Source: Alteromonas sp. KUL42 (GTDB lineage: Bacteria > Pseudomonadota > Gammaproteobacteria > Enterobacterales > Alteromonadaceae). From it: a DNA stretch of 64,000 nt. Below are positions 1 through 9,773 of this stretch, piece after piece. The notes beneath the pieces are model-generated. The model had not been told where the DNA came from, did no database searches, and saw only the letters and a program-made list of their open reading frames with translations. The stretch spans positions 124,001 through 188,000 of the forward strand of contig NZ_BJKK01000009.1 in the NCBI RefSeq assembly GCF_006538325.1, written 5' to 3'. Both the position numbers and the translations under genes were made by a program. Numbering within the stretch: the first letter of the stretch is position 1; each line of letters starts with the position of its first letter.

Positions 1-17
1 CAAAGAGAGTAAATAAA

Positions 18-33
18 GCGTTACATATAACGC
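18..33. promoter_or_regulatory. Palindrome GCGTTA-N4-TAACGC, copy 1
   Basis: The 16 bases read GCGTTACATATAACGC, two perfect 6-bp arms around four bases. The same arms recur at 80-95, 62 bp downstream, both just ahead of the MatP-like gene. Paired dyads in front of a gene for a ribbon-helix-helix protein are the usual layout of an autoregulatory operator; that use is inference. Confidence 0.6.
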
Positions 34-79
34 TTGCACAAAATAACAATAGTAGGGTAGCTACAGTCGTGATATAAAA

Positions 80-95
80 GCGTTATAAGTAACGC
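80..95. promoter_or_regulatory. Palindrome GCGTTA-N4-TAACGC, copy 2
   Basis: GCGTTATAAGTAACGC repeats the arms of the 18-33 palindrome with a different centre, so the arms and not the spacer are conserved. It ends 17 bp before the GTG start of the MatP-like gene, where a bound protein would block transcription or initiation. Confidence 0.6.
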
Positions 96-112
96 AAACG
101 CAGGGCAGGGTA

Positions 113-736
113 GTGAGCAACGATACGGTTTGGCAGGAATATATAGAAAATAATTTTGATAAATTCATTTCATCTTTAAAAAGCGACGATTTTATAAGTG
201 GCGAAAAAGAAATTATAAGCGATGAAGATATTAATTTTTTAGAGCCTAAAAAGACTTATGATTGCCTTAGAAAAATAATTACTCAAGATGCCATTAAAAA
301 GCTTCAAAATAGATTTAGAGCGCACAAACACAGAGAAAAAAGAGGAATAAAAAATCTTCAATTAAAATCACATTCTCTTAATATGCTTGATAAGTTTAAA
401 GCGCAGGTGGGCGCCGACACATTGGAAGAGGCGATAGACTTTTTATTGTCACCGGACTATCGCGAGTATGAACACGATGTGGACCTGGCTAAGCAGCGGT
501 TAGGCGAAGGAAATTTTGATAGCACCGAATTGATGCTCGACAGCTTTACCAAAAGACTGAAAAACTACGACAGAGAGCGCTTATCGTTAATGATCGCGCT
601 GGCGTTCAACGAAGGCTGGAGAGCTGCAAAGCAAACAAAAAAGCGTACCGGCAATCCCCGCCAAGAAGCGCTCAACCAGTCAGACTTATATAACAGCGTA
701 GTGAAATTAATAGCAAGGAGTAATAATGTTGATTGA
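113..736 (+). CDS. MatP-like ribbon-helix-helix protein
   Basis: A 207-residue soluble protein starting at GTG behind a purine-rich stretch. Residues about 62-111 (LQNRFRAHKHREKR, then IKNLQLKSHS and TLEEAIDFLL) resemble the C-terminal DNA-binding part of MatP: an arginine-rich stretch, a short beta strand, then the two helices of a ribbon-helix-helix fold. MatP binds matS sites and organises the Ter region in enterobacteria, but that protein is about 150 residues and this one has different, charged N- and C-terminal parts. It overlaps the next gene by 11 bases, so the two are translationally coupled. I infer a DNA-binding regulator or segregation protein acting on the two upstream palindromes. 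Sequence similarity is by eye only. Confidence 0.55.
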   Translation: MSNDTVWQEYIENNFDKFISSLKSDDFISGEKEIISDEDINFLEPKKTYDCLRKIITQDAIKKLQNRFRAHKHREKRGIKNLQLKSHSLNMLDKFKAQVGADTLEEAIDFLLSPDYREYEHDVDLAKQRLGEGNFDSTELMLDSFTKRLKNYDRERLSLMIALAFNEGWRAAKQTKKRTGNPRQEALNQSDLYNSVVKLIARSNNVD

Positions 737-1439
737 AGATAACACATGGAAAATTTTTGCGCCCTACAACATATTGGTGTCGCTTAGAGGGCTAATGGAC
801 GAAGTCTGTAACCAGATTGTCGAATATAGAAACAGCGTGCCCATTGTGCCAGTACTGTGCCTGCCTACAGCCGCTAAGGAAATATCGCTGACACCGCTCA
901 TTATGCAATCTGCCTACAATCTACAGAGAAATGACAAGGCGGTCTTTTATCCAGTATCGGAGCTGACCGCTACACGAAATAAAAATGAATCAAAGGGGCG
1001 CATTGATATAGGTCTATTCAGTAAGAGACACGCCACTTTTATTGAATGCAAAGCTGTAAGAACCAGCGCAACCAACAACAACAATAGAATTTAAAAGGCG
1101 TTAAACAAAGCAACGGATCAGCTTCTCGATATAGATATGGAGACACTGCTATTCAATTCACCAAAAGATACAATTAGTAATATTCGTGCGAATAACAAGC
1201 TTATACCAATGGTCGCAATCAATGTGACATGCGATAAGAATAGGGTAGAAGATCGAGACAGTCTATTTTTGAAAAAAGTAGAATCAATTCGTGATGGTTT
1301 CCGAAATTCAATGATAGTACAGGTCAGATATAAGCCGCACTTTATTCGTTATAATGGTGACATTGATGTAAAAGTTGAGGATAGAAAGCTAATGTCTATT
1401 GGTCATGTTTTTATTTTAAAAGAAGTTTTCAAAAGCTAA
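726..1439 (+). pseudogene. PD-(D/E)XK nuclease-like protein, interrupted by an in-frame stop
   Basis: The same frame runs from ATG 726 to 1439 with a single TAA at 1092-1094, giving pieces of 122 and 100 residues. The first piece contains GRIDIGLF followed by TFIECKAV, the Asp...Glu-x-Lys arrangement of PD-(D/E)XK nucleases such as restriction endonucleases. The lysine is only about 21 residues before the stop, so a truncated product would keep the catalytic motif but lose the second half. Because both sides stay in one frame, a simple indel does not explain the break. The gene is coupled to the MatP-like gene upstream. A role in DNA cleavage, perhaps defence, is inference. Confidence 0.5.
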
Positions 1440-1910
1440 ATTTGGTGAGTCTCAACTTGTTCTGACATTTTAGATAATAGAAAGGTATAAATTACGAAGG
1501 GCTGTTGTTTACGTGAAGTAGAAGTTTGCACTCTGGGGGACAGAGGTCGGCTATGAGTAAAGCGGACATTGACCACAACCAATGCGCTGGTCCGCTTCAG
1601 ACAAACAGCAGACGTTCAGGGCTCTCTGCTCTTGATTCCGATATTTACCATAAGCGGAAGTTAATATGCTTTATTCTGACTGACTCTTCAGTGGCATAAA
1701 GCAGTTATTCAGACCACAATAGTCCACAGGATGCGCCTCCAAAAGCCGAATGTTGAATATTACAATTGATAACCAACCCTACAACTCCAAATTTTTATTA
1801 CAAAGCGATTTACGAGCCACCTCCCCATTTTGTCAAAAGAAGTCGAATGATCGTCATGGGGGTAAGTAAATCCGGGGCATTGATTTATAAACCCAAATGC
1901 CCCAGTGCTG
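1440..1910. other. Gene-poor spacer between the nuclease-like gene and czcA
   Basis: I see no credible coding region, RNA gene or insertion-sequence end in these 470 bases. The only open frame (from 1766) lacks a ribosome binding site and overlaps the end of czcA. Confidence 0.5.
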
Positions 1911-4900
1911 CTAATTCACCTTATAGTGAACGAGTCTATAGAGTACAGGTAGTACAACCAGAGTTAACAAGGTAGAGGATATGATCCCACCAATGACCAC
2001 CGTTGCCAGAGGTCGCTGCACCTCTGCGCCAGTACCTACGTTAAGCGCCATGGGCACGAAACCAAGACTCGCCACTAACGCTGTCATCAGCACTGGCCGC
2101 AAGCGAGTCATTGCACCATCAATAATCGAGTTTACCAACTCGCCAGTCTCTTCCATCCTCTGCCTGATAAAAGACAGCATTACCAGACCATTCAATACAG
2201 CAATACCAGAGAGCGCGATAAAACCAATCCCTGCCGATATTGAAAGAGGCATATCTCTGATCCAAAGAGCAAAGATGCCGCCAGTTAATGCCAAAGGGAC
2301 GCCTGTGAAAATTATCAAGGCGTCTTTGACTGAGCCAAATGCAATCACAAGTAATGCAAGGATCAGGAAAAGCGTTGCGGGCACAACCAAGCTCAGTCGT
2401 TGACTTGCACTTTCCAATTGCTCAAACGTTCCACCATAACTTATCCAATAACCACTCGGCAGTGCCACATTGGCTGCGATTTGCTCTTTAGCATCATTGA
2501 CAAAAGAGCCTAAATCACGATCTCTCACATTTGCTGTGACGACGATACGGCGTTTTGCGTTTTCTCGACTTATTTGACTGGGTATATTGGTATATTCAAG
2601 CTCAGCCACCTCGGCGATTGGCACATACTCACCATCATTGGTCATGATGGGTATATTTCCCAGCGCTTCTAAATCATTGCGAATCTCTTCAGGATAACGA
2701 ACAACAATCTCAAAGCGTCTGTCGCCTTCAAATACCAAACCAGCTTCTTTGCCGCCAACTGATGCACTTAACCACGTTTGCAAGTCAGTTACGTCTAAGT
2801 TGTAACGCGCCAGCGCATAAGGCTTCGGGTTCACCGTGAAGATGGGGATCTCATCTACTTGTTCTACTCGTGCATCAGCAGCGCCCGGAATATCTTGTAA
2901 TACGGATAAAACATCACCAGCTGAATCCCGCAGCTTATCCAGATCATCACCATATATCTTGATCCCTAAATCTGCCCTAACGCCACTAATTAATTCGTTA
3001 AAGCGCATCTGTATAGGTTGCGTAAACTCATAGTTATTGCCGGGTACATTTTGAAGATCCCTCTCCAATTGCTCGACAAATTCCGTTTTCGATAATGCAG
3101 GGTTTGGCCATTCATCAATTGGTTTTAGCATTACAAAAGTGTCAGTGACGTTGGGTGGCATAGCATCAGTAGCCACCTCAGCAGTACCCGTTTTAGCAAA
3201 TACGGTGTTTACCTGTGGGTATTGCATAATGACCTGTTCAAGCCGTTTTTGCATATCGACAGCTTGTTCAATTCCTGTGCCGGGCACTCTCATTGCATGA
3301 AGGGCTATGTCACCCTCATCTAGTTGCGGCACAAATTCAGAACCTAGGCGCATCCCAAACCAAACACTGATAACTACGAGTAATGTTGCTGCACCTACTA
3401 CCAACCATCGTAATTTTAATGCCCACTCCAGTACAGGGCGGTAAACTGATTTAGCCCCAGTGATTATTGGACTCGCTTTTTCACTGACTTTGCCTGACAT
3501 AAACATAGCAACAGCTGCGGGCACAATGGTGATTGAAAATACCATTGCCGCTAGCAATGCCAATATTACGGTAGCCGCCATTGGGTGAAACATCTTCCCT
3601 TCGACACCTGTTAAGCTAAAGATAGGAATGTACACAATCGTGATTATCATCACGCCAAATAGACTTGGGCGTATCACCTCATTCGTTGCCTCAAATACGA
3701 CTTCCAGCCGTTCTTTAAGAGGCAGTATTGCACCCGTTCGCCGCTGCGATTCACTTAATCGCCTAATACAGTTCTCGACGATAATAACCGCTCCGTCAAC
3801 AATCAGTCCAAAGTCTAACGCACCTAAGCTCATTAGGTTCGCGCTAACGCCCGTTTGTACCATGCCTATTATTGTGGCAAGCATGGCAAGTGGGATGACA
3901 GCGGCGGTGATAATTGCTGCCCGTATATTGCCCAGCAATAAAAATAAGACAACAATAACGAGTAGTGCGCCTTCAACAAGGTTTTTTTGTACTGTATTGA
4001 TGGCTTTATCCACGAGCGTAGTGCGATCGTATACACTTTGGATAATTACGCCCTCTGGCAGGCTTGCTTGGATTTCATCCACTTTATCAGCCACGTCTAG
4101 CGCAACAGCTCGGCTATTTTCGCCTATTAGCATCATAGCTGTGCCCAACACCGTCTCTTGACCTTCTCGTGTTGCAGCGCCCGTTCTAAGCTCCTTACCG
4201 ATGGCGACCTCTGCAATGTCACTTACCGTGACGGGAGATCGGTTTGTAAGCGTTACCACCACGTTACCGATGTCCTCAACGCTCGAAAGTCTCGCTTGTG
4301 AACGTACTAGTATTTGCTGGCCGTTGCGTTCAATGTACCCAGCGCCCTGATTAGCGTTATTTCGATTTAATGCCCGCAATAAATCGTCAGTACTAACGCC
4401 GTAATTAAGCATAAGTTGAGGATTAGGCTTCACATGATACTGTTTGGTAAACCCCCCAATAGCATTAACCTCTGTTACCCCTTTCACCAAGGCCAGTTGA
4501 GGTTTCACCACCCAATCGTGTAACTCTCGAAGCGCCATTGCATCAAATTTTCTGCCATCGACAGTTACTGTGCCGGGCTTCGCGCTAAGCGTGTACATGT
4601 AAATTTCACCCAAACCTGTGGCAATCGGCCCCATCTTAGGCTCAATACCATCGGGCAATTGGCTTTTGATAATGCCTAGCCGTTCGTTTATGAGGTTTCT
4701 GGCAAAATAGAGATCCGTGCCTTCTTCAAAAACGGCCGTCACTTGTGATAAGCCATAGCGCGATAGTGAACGTGTGTAGTCCAAGTTTGGTAATCCTGCC
4801 AAAGCGTTTTCTACCAAAAAGGTGATACGTTGTTCAGTTTCAAGCGGTGAATAACCTTCTGCTTGTGTGTTGATTTGTACCTGAACGTTGGTGATATCGG

Positions 4901-5018
4901 GTACGGCATCAATAGGCAGCTTTTGATAACTGAATAGGCCTAATCCAATCACCAAAAAGGAAAGCATCAGAAAAATACCGCGCTTTTCGATTGCGGTACG
5001 AATAATGGAAACTAGCAT
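1911..5018 (-). CDS. czcA: CzcA-type heavy-metal RND efflux pump
   Basis: A 1035-residue inner-membrane RND transporter of the heavy-metal efflux class, which exchanges protons for periplasmic Zn, Co or Cd and works with CzcB and CzcC as a cell-envelope-spanning pump. The N terminus shows the first membrane helix followed by LPIDAVPDITNVQVQ, characteristic of CzcA/CusA. The helix-4 signature DFGLIVDGAVIIVEN carries the acidic residues used for proton relay and matches the Zn/Co/Cd (HME1) pattern better than the Cu/Ag one. Length is normal for the family. It is the last gene of the metal operon, 60 bp after czcB. Substrate assignment is by motif and context. Confidence 0.9.
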   Translation of the reverse strand: MLVSIIRTAIEKRGIFLMLSFLVIGLGLFSYQKLPIDAVPDITNVQVQINTQAEGYSPLETEQRITFLVENALAGLPNLDYTRSLSRYGLSQVTAVFEEGTDLYFARNLINERLGIIKSQLPDGIEPKMGPIATGLGEIYMYTLSAKPGTVTVDGRKFDAMALRELHDWVVKPQLALVKGVTEVNAIGGFTKQYHVKPNPQLMLNYGVSTDDLLRALNRNNANQGAGYIERNGQQILVRSQARLSSVEDIGNVVVTLTNRSPVTVSDIAEVAIGKELRTGAATREGQETVLGTAMMLIGENSRAVALDVADKVDEIQASLPEGVIIQSVYDRTTLVDKAINTVQKNLVEGALLVIVVLFLLLGNIRAAIITAAVIPLAMLATIIGMVQTGVSANLMSLGALDFGLIVDGAVIIVENCIRRLSESQRRTGAILPLKERLEVVFEATNEVIRPSLFGVMIITIVYIPIFSLTGVEGKMFHPMAATVILALLAAMVFSITIVPAAVAMFMSGKVSEKASPIITGAKSVYRPVLEWALKLRWLVVGAATLLVVISVWFGMRLGSEFVPQLDEGDIALHAMRVPGTGIEQAVDMQKRLEQVIMQYPQVNTVFAKTGTAEVATDAMPPNVTDTFVMLKPIDEWPNPALSKTEFVEQLERDLQNVPGNNYEFTQPIQMRFNELISGVRADLGIKIYGDDLDKLRDSAGDVLSVLQDIPGAADARVEQVDEIPIFTVNPKPYALARYNLDVTDLQTWLSASVGGKEAGLVFEGDRRFEIVVRYPEEIRNDLEALGNIPIMTNDGEYVPIAEVAELEYTNIPSQISRENAKRRIVVTANVRDRDLGSFVNDAKEQIAANVALPSGYWISYGGTFEQLESASQRLSLVVPATLFLILALLVIAFGSVKDALIIFTGVPLALTGGIFALWIRDMPLSISAGIGFIALSGIAVLNGLVMLSFIRQRMEETGELVNSIIDGAMTRLRPVLMTALVASLGFVPMALNVGTGAEVQRPLATVVIGGIISSTLLTLVVLPVLYRLVHYKVN

Positions 5019-5078
5019 CTTAAACCTCCCTTAGAACTACACGCCATTTGACAGGGAAATATCAGTTGTAGTGAGGCA

Positions 5079-6014
5079 TTAATGATCATGGCCTGCCTCC
5101 GATTTTTCCAAATCTGCTTTAATTATGTAGCTATTGGAAGCCACGACGCGTTCGCCTGCTTCAAGGCCACTGATAACCTCGATATAGTGACCATCTGAGA
5201 CACCAAGCTCTACCGCTCTGGGCGCATACTCATCACCCTCAACCACAAAAACAACTTGTTTGGCTTCATACTCTTGCACAGAAGATAGAGGAACCGAATG
5301 ACTTACTGACTTAGTTGACGTCGTAACTTGTGCTTTGACCAGCGTACCGAGTGGCCAATATCCAGTACTATTATCGACAGCTACATTGGCAAGAGAGTGT
5401 GGATTGCCATCAGCTGAAGGCGTAATATATGCAATCTTGGAGGTTTGGTTGAAACCTGCGTGGCTTAGTTCAACTGACTGTCCAACCTTGATGCTGCTAA
5501 GCATTTGTGAAAAAACGGTCAGCTGTGCCCATACGTTTTTATAGTTAGCTAACGAAAAAAGTACTTGCCCGTTTGATAACTCACCATTATTCGCATGTCG
5601 CGCAATCACATTGCCATCAAAAGGTGACGTGATGGAATAACTTTTTAAACTCTCATTGGACTCAACAACCGCTAAAATATCACCTTTCTTAACGGAATCG
5701 CCAATGTTGACTTTTACATCTTTAATAACACCGTCAAACCGTGCTCTTATATGACTTAATGAGGCGGGGTCTGCACTAATTCGCCCATAAAGCGTACTCG
5801 TTAACGCAATATCGCGTGCGAGCACGGGAGTTGCAGAAATACCATTCTGAATTGCTGTTTCATTGCTCATTCTTACGACTTCACCTGCGTGATTGTCTTG
5901 ATCGCTGGAACTTACATCACTGTGTTTACCTCCTGCGATTGCGGTTAGGCTATAAAGGCTAAGGGTGAAGATAGAAATAAGTACTTTTTGTATTGTGAAT
6001 TTATTCATAATCAT
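5079..6014 (-). CDS. czcB: CzcB-type periplasmic adaptor (membrane fusion protein)
   Basis: A 311-residue adaptor linking the RND pump to the outer-membrane channel. It has a signal peptide (through about residue 27), a lipoyl/barrel-sandwich half-motif (FDGVIKDVKVNIGDSVKKGD, about residues 93-112) and a beta-barrel domain toward the C terminus. It begins and ends with short His-containing stretches (GGKHSD, EAGHDH) that could bind metal. Residues 1 and 3 are both Met; either could start. It overlaps the 3' end of czcC by 14 bases, so the two are probably co-translated. It is a little shorter than the 350-500 residues of many CzcB proteins, consistent with the compact CusB-like type. Confidence 0.85.
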   Translation of the reverse strand: MIMNKFTIQKVLISIFTLSLYSLTAIAGGKHSDVSSSDQDNHAGEVVRMSNETAIQNGISATPVLARDIALTSTLYGRISADPASLSHIRARFDGVIKDVKVNIGDSVKKGDILAVVESNESLKSYSITSPFDGNVIARHANNGELSNGQVLFSLANYKNVWAQLTVFSQMLSSIKVGQSVELSHAGFNQTSKIAYITPSADGNPHSLANVAVDNSTGYWPLGTLVKAQVTTSTKSVSHSVPLSSVQEYEAKQVVFVVEGDEYAPRAVELGVSDGHYIEVISGLEAGERVVASNSYIIKADLEKSEAGHDH

Positions 6015-7398
6015 GACTTCTTATCGAAATGTTAGATGACTGCTGCCAATTGCTTTTGTGACTTGGGTGAAATGAGTCATCATTGTGCTCATTCGTCAGC
6101 GCGAGACCTGTGAGTGTTTCAATTTCTGTTTTGCTTAAGTGAACTTGAGACGCTGCCTCTATTAATGTCAGCCGGGTTGTCAGAAATTCTTGTCGAGTAG
6201 TTACCCATTCCAAGTAGCTGAAACGGCCCTCCAAATAGGCGTTCTCGACTAAATCTAACGCGCCCTTTAACGGAGGAATCACCTTGCGCTGAAGTGTGTC
6301 AATCTCTAGCAATGCTCGTGTATGTTCGCCTAACGCTTGATTAACTGAATGTAATAGGCTTCGAACGTTGCTTTGTCTTTGCTGCTCTATTGCGTCAAGA
6401 CGTGCCCTGTTTGCTTCATATTCACCAAGGTTTCGTTCTTTTTGAAACAATGGAACGCTTACTCCGGCAACCAGTGCTGTTTCATCAATACCTTGCATTC
6501 TGCGAAGCCCCGCTGACCACTCAATATCAGCGCGGTTATTCGCTTGCACTAAACGAAGCTGCGCCGCTTGCACACGGCTTTGTTTAGCGTATAGGTCAAT
6601 GTGAGGGCTATTTTGGATTGCGACTGCCAGCGCATCAAACGACTCAATCTTATTAAAAGCAAAAAGATCGCCTTCCACACGCTTAAAGCTCGGTACCTGC
6701 TCCCCCCACATGATGGATAAACTGCGCAAGGCAAACGTTAGGTCCTGTTGAGCTAGATTAACATCGAGCTTTGCTTGGGCCAGCGCAGCTTGGGCACGTT
6801 TTTGTTCTAACAAGGGGGACGCGCCTGCTTCAACGCGTTTCGTTACGGCATTCAATGTATAAAGTGCAAGTGCCTCTGCATCTTTTATGACGTCTAAGTT
6901 CGCCTGCAATACGAGTACTTTGATGTAACGACGATTAAGCTCACCGAGGATATCTAAGGTGAGTATTCGCTTTTCAACATCTTGCTGTATTCTTCGTTCA
7001 GAGAGTACATTCAACCTTGCTGCTGGCTTATCATTGAGCTGTAACACTGATGATAATGTCAAGGTAACTTCAAGCTCTTTGAGACCTGAAACCTCGCCAG
7101 TTCCCAAAAAGTTCTCTAATTCAACCCCTGCATTCAATGCGGGTTTAAGCGCCGCCGTTTTTGACTCTCCGTCTATAACACGTTGTTTAAATTTAAACTC
7201 ATACAGACTTGGATTATTGGCAAGTGTTAGTCTAATAGCGTCCTCAAGAGTCAGCGTTTCTCGTATGGGCGCTTGGACACTTTTGTCTACAAATCTGTTG
7301 GTTTTCGCCGCATGAGCGGTCGGTGGACTGAGTAATAAGCCCAGTATGCAACTGCACACAATGGCAGATGCATGCCCGAAAATAGGAAACATTTTCAT
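6001..7398 (-). CDS. czcC: CzcC-type outer-membrane efflux channel
   Basis: A 465-residue TolC-family outer-membrane factor with a signal peptide (cleavage near AHA, residue 30). Two similar helical halves are visible: TLEDAIRLTLANNPSLYEFK near residue 50 opens the first repeat, and later segments such as LAVAIQNSPHIDLYAKQSR open the second, as in other outer-membrane efflux proteins. It forms the exit duct for the CzcA/CzcB pump. It lies between the His-rich gene (56 bp upstream) and czcB (14-bp overlap) in the same operon. The family-level call is firm; the czcC name rests on context. Confidence 0.85.
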   Translation of the reverse strand: MKMFPIFGHASAIVCSCILGLLLSPPTAHAAKTNRFVDKSVQAPIRETLTLEDAIRLTLANNPSLYEFKFKQRVIDGESKTAALKPALNAGVELENFLGTGEVSGLKELEVTLTLSSVLQLNDKPAARLNVLSERRIQQDVEKRILTLDILGELNRRYIKVLVLQANLDVIKDAEALALYTLNAVTKRVEAGASPLLEQKRAQAALAQAKLDVNLAQQDLTFALRSLSIMWGEQVPSFKRVEGDLFAFNKIESFDALAVAIQNSPHIDLYAKQSRVQAAQLRLVQANNRADIEWSAGLRRMQGIDETALVAGVSVPLFQKERNLGEYEANRARLDAIEQQRQSNVRSLLHSVNQALGEHTRALLEIDTLQRKVIPPLKGALDLVENAYLEGRFSYLEWVTTRQEFLTTRLTLIEAASQVHLSKTEIETLTGLALTNEHNDDSFHPSHKSNWQQSSNISIRSHDYE

Positions 7399-7454
7399 TG
7401 GAATATCCTAATAATTTATCAATATTTAGCATCGCGAGTGTTATCAGCGCGGTG

Positions 7455-7847
7455 CTATCGAAAAAACGTACTAGGAAGTAATTTTGGGGGGCGAAGTAAG
7501 CGGTTAATAGGTGCGTCAATTACCGCATCTAAATAGTTGAAATTGTGGACTGAAACCACTGTTTTCAGACTGTTGATATGACTCTGACTGACCCATTGTG
7601 CATGTGTGCCATGGCAGTGGCCGCAATGGTGACAATCAGCAGGATTGTGGTGCTCTGTACTTACTTTATCACTGGTTTCATTGGCAGACAGCTCAGACTG
7701 CACTTGCTCGTGCTCAGAATGCTTATGCTCGTGTTGCAAGTGCTGAATGTCTATTGCATGAAAATCTAACGAATTCGCCACAGCAGAAAACGACTGAAAG
7801 AGTATCAGCGAGATCACGATGTAACTTATGCGTTTTAGATTTTTCAT
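7455..7847 (-). CDS. His-rich periplasmic protein, CzcI/CopL-like
   Basis: A 130-residue exported protein: signal peptide through about residue 24 (FSAVA), then a His-rich region (HLQHEHKHSEHEQ) and a Cys/His cluster (ADCHHCGHCHGTH), then a conserved-looking C-terminal tail ending RPPKLLPSTFFR. Small His-rich periplasmic proteins with such tails sit in front of czcCBA in several gammaproteobacteria and are thought to buffer or sense periplasmic Zn/Cd. Here it is 56 bp before czcC and 18 bp after the CDF gene. Biochemical role is inferred from composition and position. Confidence 0.65.
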   Translation of the reverse strand: MKNLKRISYIVISLILFQSFSAVANSLDFHAIDIQHLQHEHKHSEHEQVQSELSANETSDKVSTEHHNPADCHHCGHCHGTHAQWVSQSHINSLKTVVSVHNFNYLDAVIDAPINRLLRPPKLLPSTFFR

Positions 7848-7866
7848 GTATGAAAGGTTACCAAGC

Positions 7867-8767
7867 CTAATTCACTTCGTCACGACATTGTTCATTAGCA
7901 AACTCCAGCTCAACTGTCGTATGTTCAAATTTATACTTTTCTAACGAACTGTGTATGTTTTCTTTGAGTGATTGGAGGTGCTCGAGACTGACATCTTCAT
8001 CAAGAACAAGATGGACCGTCATTACGTTACGCTCACCGTCTAGAGACCAAATATGAAAACTGATGAAGATCACTTACCTTATCGTTTGCCAGTAAATCGC
8101 TTCGAATCTTTGAAAGCTGTTCTTCATCGGGCGTTGCTTGCAAAAACAGCATTAGGGTTTCTTTGAGATTGCGGAACACATTGAAAAGGATGAACAAAGT
8201 AAAGCCAATGGATAAGATTGGATCTAAAATAGGCCAAGGCTTAAACATTAAGACGATGGACACGATAAATACTGCTACCCAACCAAGCACATCTTCCAGC
8301 AAATGCCAGTTGAGGACTCGCTCATTTAATGAGTCTCCCTCACTCAGTTTATAAGCCGCAAAGCCGTTTACTGCCATCCCAAAGATAGACAATAAAACCA
8401 TCCCTTCAACTTGGGGCATTTCAGGCTCAGCCAAACGAGGTATCGCTTCAAGCAATATCCAAATGGAGCCTACCGTCAGCACAATACCGTTAATCAATGC
8501 ACCGAGTAAGGAAAATCTTTTGTAGCCGTATGAGAATGTTTGATTAGAATCTTTATCGCTAAGCTTGTTTAATCCCCACGCTGTACCAATGGAAAGACTA
8601 TCACCCAAATCGTGCACTGCGTCAGCCATAATAGCGGTGCTGTTGGTAAGCCATCCACCAATGAATTCAATAACAGTGAACACCACATTTAAGAAAAACG
8701 CCCATCCAATACGTTTAGACGCGTCGGTTGAATTCTCTTGCGAGTGTGAATGGTTATGACTGTGCAT
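7867..8767 (-). pseudogene. czcD: CzcD-like cation diffusion facilitator, single frameshift
   Basis: A CDF exporter that moves Zn, Cd or Co from cytoplasm to periplasm. The first 236 residues contain a His-rich N terminus (MHSHNHSHSQ), six membrane helices and the metal site motifs ADAVHDLGDS and HLLEDVLGW. At 8056-8059 an A4 run (T4 on the coding strand) is one base too long: with three, the frame continues as QFHIWSLDGERN into the cytoplasmic metal-binding domain (7867-8073). The joined protein would be about 300 residues, normal for CzcD/ZitB. All motifs before and after are intact, so this is either very recent damage or a sequence error. It overlaps DUF3703 by 14 bases. Confidence 0.8.
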
Positions 8768-9119
8768 TTCTAATTTTTTCCAATATGGCTTTGTTTTCGG
8801 GTGAAATAGACATTGACTTGAATGGACTCACGTTTGCCCCACCAGTATTGCCCTCAGGCAATAAGCCAATTGGAGTTTTAGTCAGCGCACCTAGCATTCT
8901 AAAAATTTGTCCAAATATCTCTTTAAGGTCGCGGCGTTCTATTCCAAATTTAAGCATTTCATAATGCACTCGTGTGTGGTGGTATGTTGAGTGCTGACCG
9001 ATGACATGAGCATCCTCTAAGGCCTTAAATCCTGCTTTATTGTCATTGTTCGAAAGGGATTGATGCGCGGCGCTCAGTTTTTGAAGTATGTAAGGTTTTG
9101 CTGCTTGAGTGAAATTCAT
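8754..9119 (-). CDS. DUF3703 protein of metal operon
   Basis: A 121-residue soluble protein resembling the DUF3703 family, which recurs next to CDF transporters and czc genes. A conserved His-rich stretch, HVIGQHSTYHHTRVHYEML (about residues 38-56), and the glycine-rich LPEGNTGGANVSPF near residue 90 are typical. Its function is not established. It overlaps the upstream CDF gene by 4 bases (ATGA, 9116-9119) and the downstream czcD by 14, so all three should be made together. Confidence 0.7.
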   Translation of the reverse strand: MNFTQAAKPYILQKLSAAHQSLSNNDNKAGFKALEDAHVIGQHSTYHHTRVHYEMLKFGIERRDLKEIFGQIFRMLGALTKTPIGLLPEGNTGGANVSPFKSMSISPENKAILEKIRNAQS

Positions 9120-9763
9120 ACGATCTCTCCATTCGTCGAGCTGTTTTCACGGAATTCCTGTCTGGCGTCTTTTAGAATTAAGACTGCGCCTCGTAACACA
9201 ACGATAGACACAATAAAACCTATGACCAAATCAGGCCAACGAGTATCGAATAGATAAACCATCACACCCGCCAATATCACTCCTATGTTTGCAATGACGT
9301 CGTTTGCCGAGAATATCCAACTTGCTCGCATATGCACCTCGCCATTTTTTTGTTTTCTGATTATCGCCAAACATATAACGTTAGCGATAAGTGCAACACC
9401 GCCCATGCCCATCATAAGCATAGATTCAGGCCCACTTCCAAAGGTTGCGCGACGAGCTATGTCAAACAAAATTAATAGGCCTAATGCCAATTGAAAATAT
9501 CCACTTACCTTTGCAGCATTGGCTTTGTGAACAATTGTTTTCCCTACTGCATATATACCAACACCGTAAACGACTGCGTCAGCCAACATATCAAGGGAGT
9601 CTGCAATAAGTGCTGTTGAGTCAGCGAGTAACCCTACACTCATTTCAATGATAAACATCACAGCATTGATGCCCAATAGCCAGTAGAGAACTGCCTTTTG
9701 TTCTTGGTCTTTTATCTCAATTTCGCACCCACAACCACTCATAAAAACACTCGCTTTACTCAC
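9116..9763 (-). CDS. Cation diffusion facilitator family transporter
   Basis: A 215-residue membrane protein of the short CDF type without the cytoplasmic C-terminal domain. It has an N-terminal Cys patch (SGCGCE, residues 9-14), the helix-2 metal site LIADSLDMLADAVVYG and the helix-5 site WIFSANDVIANIG. It is the first gene of the metal operon, directly behind the MerR-type promoter at 9774-9804, so it should be the most strongly induced. A CDF carrying a Cys-containing N terminus next to a Cd/Pb-type regulator suggests soft or divalent metals; the exact ion is not shown by sequence. Confidence 0.8.
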   Translation of the reverse strand: MSKASVFMSGCGCEIEIKDQEQKAVLYWLLGINAVMFIIEMSVGLLADSTALIADSLDMLADAVVYGVGIYAVGKTIVHKANAAKVSGYFQLALGLLILFDIARRATFGSGPESMLMMGMGGVALIANVICLAIIRKQKNGEVHMRASWIFSANDVIANIGVILAGVMVYLFDTRWPDLVIGFIVSIVVLRGAVLILKDARQEFRENSSTNGEIV

Positions 9764-9773
9764 CTATAACGCG

